NCBI GenBank assembly: GCA_900318795.1
Contig: ONLU01000009.1
Span: forward strand, 1-64,000
Reading direction: 5' to 3'
Source of the DNA: an uncultured Prevotellaceae bacterium
Lineage (GTDB): Bacteria > Bacteroidota > Bacteroidia > Bacteroidales > Bacteroidaceae
DNA length: 64,000 nucleotides
Positions within the stretch are counted from its first letter, which is position 1, and each line of letters begins with the position of its first letter. The notes beneath the pieces were generated by a model. That model saw nothing but the letters and a program-made list of their open reading frames with translations. It had not been told where the DNA came from and ran no database searches. The position numbers and the translations under genes are program-made. Below are positions 62,359 to 64,000 of this stretch, piece by piece.

Positions 62359-63051
62359 TTATTTCTTTTTCTGGGCATTTGCGAACAATGAGAGCATCAC
62401 ATACCACGCGATGATGGCTGCCAGTCCGCTGATGCCGAGCAATATGAGCATCGGAATGCAGGTGACCAGGAAGATGTACTTGATTTCATTGCCCTTCCAT
62501 CCCCAGGTTTTAAACTTCAGGGCAAACATTGGAATCTCGCTTACCAATAACCAAGAGCTGACTAACATTCCAATAAAGACGGCATAGTAGTATATGGGCG
62601 ATGAGAGCAGCCAGTCTCCTGAGCCTGCAATCAAGGCTCCCCAGAACAATGCATTGGCAGGAGTGGGCAGTCCAATGAAGCCCATAGCCTGTCGCTCGTC
62701 AAGATTGAATTTCGCCAGTCGCAGGGCTGAGAAAGCCGCCATGATAAAGGCAGCGTATGCCAAATAGTGCCAAGGCAGGTGTTGCACTCCTGTCTTGAGG
62801 AAATCGAAGATGATTGCTGATGGAGCCAAGCCGAAGGTGATGTCGTCAGCCAGTGAGTCCAGTTCCTTGCCAATGGGTGAGCTGACCCCCAAAAGGCGTG
62901 CCGACATGCCGTCGAAGAAATCGAATACCGCTCCGATAATGATGAATGTCAGGGCCGTATCCCATGCTCCACAAAGGGCCCAGTAAGTGGCAATACACCC
63001 TGATATCAGATTTAGGCAGGTGATGCTATTGGGAATGTGCTTCTTAATCAT
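62359..63051 (-). CDS. pssA: CDP-diacylglycerol--serine O-phosphatidyltransferase
   Basis: The 230-residue membrane protein has the CDP-alcohol phosphotransferase signature (FDFFDGMSARLLGVSSPIGK then ELDSLADDITFGLAPS). It makes phosphatidylserine. The following psd gene upstream on the same strand converts this to phosphatidylethanolamine. Confidence 0.94.
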   Translation of the reverse strand: MIKKHIPNSITCLNLISGCIATYWALCGAWDTALTFIIIGAVFDFFDGMSARLLGVSSPIGKELDSLADDITFGLAPSAIIFDFLKTGVQHLPWHYLAYAAFIMAAFSALRLAKFNLDERQAMGFIGLPTPANALFWGALIAGSGDWLLSSPIYYYAVFIGMLVSSWLLVSEIPMFALKFKTWGWKGNEIKYIFLVTCIPMLILLGISGLAAIIAWYVMLSLFANAQKKK

Positions 63052-63078
63052 TGAACTTTTGAACTTGGATTTTTAATG

Positions 63079-63786
63079 TTAAGCCAGTTTGGCGATAACC
63101 GTCTGATCACCCGTTGTGGGTTGCCCCATGGTGACGCAGGCCTTGGCTGTCAGTGGCAGATAGACGTCGACGCGTGAGCCCAATTTAATGAAACCCATGT
63201 GCTCGTCAATATAGCACTCTTCGCCCTCCTTGGCATAGGTGACAATACGCCGGGCCATGGCACCGGCAATCTGGCGTACAAGGACATCCTCACCGTCAGG
63301 TGTGGTAATCATGACATCGGCATGTTCGTTCTCTTCACTGGCCTTAGGAAGCCATGCCTTGTGGTAGTTGCCGTTCTGGTGGTGTACGAATTTGACCTTT
63401 CCGTCCACGGGAAACCAGTTGGCATGAACGTTTAACGGACTCATGAAGATGCTAATCATCAGACGCTTGTCGTGGAAATACTCGTTTTCCTCAGCCTCTT
63501 CCAACACTACAATCTTACCGTCGGCAGGTGCAACCACCAATTTGTCTGTGTCACCGTTGAAATAGCGGATAGGACAGCGGTAGAAATTCAGCATGGATAA
63601 CCATACGAAGACTCCGATACCACACGTTATAGGCATGACGAAATGACGTGCCAATGGGTGAATGGCTCCTAGAATATACCACATCAACAAATTGACTGCA
63701 AGAATGATAAGGCCGCCATACAGCAGTTCACTAGTGCCTTCACGGTGTATTCTTATTTTCTTTAATTTTTTGATTCTTTCTCCCAT
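63079..63786 (-). CDS. psd: Phosphatidylserine decarboxylase
   Basis: The 235-residue pro-enzyme has two membrane segments (about 22-60), the central [12 protein letters not shown] and the self-cleavage site near the C-terminus, [13 protein letters not shown], where the Gly-Ser bond yields the pyruvoyl group. It is the short type that lacks the LGST motif of E. coli. The start at 63786 (MGERIKKL) is 31 bases after the promoter. It leads the psd-pssA-DUF4834 unit. Confidence 0.94.
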   Translation of the reverse strand: MGERIKKLKKIRIHREGTSELLYGGLIILAVNLLMWYILGAIHPLARHFVMPITCGIGVFVWLSMLNFYRCPIRYFNGDTDKLVVAPADGKIVVLEEAEENEYFHDKRLMISIFMSPLNVHANWFPVDGKVKFVHHQNGNYHKAWLPKASEENEHADVMITTPDGEDVLVRQIAGAMARRIVTYAKEGEECYIDEHMGFIKLGSRVDVYLPLTAKACVTMGQPTTGDQTVIAKLA

Positions 63787-63817
63787 GGGAAGTTCAGATA
63801 TGTTGACTTTCAATGTG

Positions 63818-63847
63818 CAAAGGTACATAATTATTATGAATTACAAA
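63818..63847 (-). promoter_or_regulatory. Promoter of psd-pssA-DUF4834
   Basis: On the minus strand TTTG (63844-63847), 18 bases, then TACCTTTG (63818-63825). Confidence 0.65.
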
Positions 63848-63865
63848 TTAATATTTATGAAATTT

Positions 63866-63897
63866 TTTGGTAAATTCGCCTTTTCGTTGTAACTTTG
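63866..63897 (+). promoter_or_regulatory. Promoter of dnaE
   Basis: TTTG (63866-63869), 20 bases, then TAACTTTG (63890-63897), 17 bases before the ATG at 63915. Confidence 0.7.
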
Positions 63898-63914
63898 AAC
63901 CTCAAAAAGCGAAA

Positions 63915-64000
63915 ATGGAAGATTTCATTCATCTACATGTACATACTTATTACTCCATTTTGGATGGTCAGTCAAGTATCAAACGGCTGGTAGACAAAGC
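63915..64000 (+). CDS. dnaE: DNA polymerase III subunit alpha, 5' end only
   Basis: The 28 codons before the window edge give MEDFIHLHVHTYYSILDGQ and SSIKRLVDKA, the PHP-domain start of DnaE (HLHVHTxYSxLDG). It is divergent from psd, a common order in Bacteroidota. The rest lies outside the window. Confidence 0.9.
   Translation, partial: MEDFIHLHVHTYYSILDGQSSIKRLVDK

Overview
The window is a chromosomal segment of a Bacteroidota bacterium, most likely a Prevotella/Segatella-type member of the Bacteroidales (genus inferred, not proven). Support: promoters of the Bacteroidota form TTTG-N19/20-TAnnTTTG in front of most transcription units, almost no Shine-Dalgarno sequences, a SusC/SusD operon, and phylum-typical families (GldH, RicT beside GldH and HolB, DUF4290, DUF4834, BACON domains, Mx1 peptidase, DUF4302, TPR histidine kinases). 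Coding density is very high and many convergent genes end 3 to 20 bases apart. I see no rRNA, CRISPR array, insertion sequence or prophage; there is one tRNA.

Layout. 1-0.5 kb: the 3' end of an outer-membrane barrel gene, a Crp/Fnr gene remnant and a non-coding stretch with a long inverted repeat. 0.5-6.2 kb: a membrane histidine kinase, then DUF177/rpmF/fabH/era/der and a small lipoprotein. 6.2-9.5 kb (minus): a small gene with a structured leader, an MlaF/MlaE lipid ABC transporter and a FadL-like porin. 9.7-16.1 kb: a stand-alone IMP cyclohydrolase gene and the elongasome set mreB-mreC-mreD-PBP2-rodA. 16.1-18.8 kb (minus): gldH-ricT-holB. 19-21 kb: a glycosyltransferase fused to a GH3-like domain. 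21-24.1 kb: metF, a sugar/H+ symporter and a lone receiver-domain protein. 24.2-29.9 kb (minus): tsaB-DUF4290-murA-rimM-dxr-rseP. 30-34 kb: an orphan TPR histidine kinase divergent from yicC-gmk-nadD.

34.1-42.1 kb is a surface-glycan locus: two GT2 glycosyltransferases, a flippase on the opposite strand, an acyltransferase, LicD, a cytidylyltransferase fused to a PLP enzyme, and an opine-dehydrogenase-family protein. The last three look like a pathway that makes and transfers a modified phospho-amine. I consider this the most interesting functional unit in the window. 42.1-48.7 kb is mainly housekeeping (uracil permease, metG, free-Met-sulfoxide reductase, tRNA-Lys, tdk, rsmI) plus a coiled-coil lipoprotein.

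48.7-60 kb is a protease-rich nutrient-uptake locus. A SusC/SusD/Mx1-peptidase/DUF4302 operon is enclosed by two 47-bp inverted repeats that match at 45 of 47 positions. A secreted M64 peptidase (left) and an M6 peptidase (right) are transcribed outward from just beyond the repeats. Inside the enclosed operon susC and the DUF4302 gene are frame-disrupted and susD has an aberrant tail, while the rest of the window is intact. 60-64 kb holds tadA and birA (divergent from a perfectly palindromic promoter), pyrH, DUF4834, pssA, psd and the start of dnaE.
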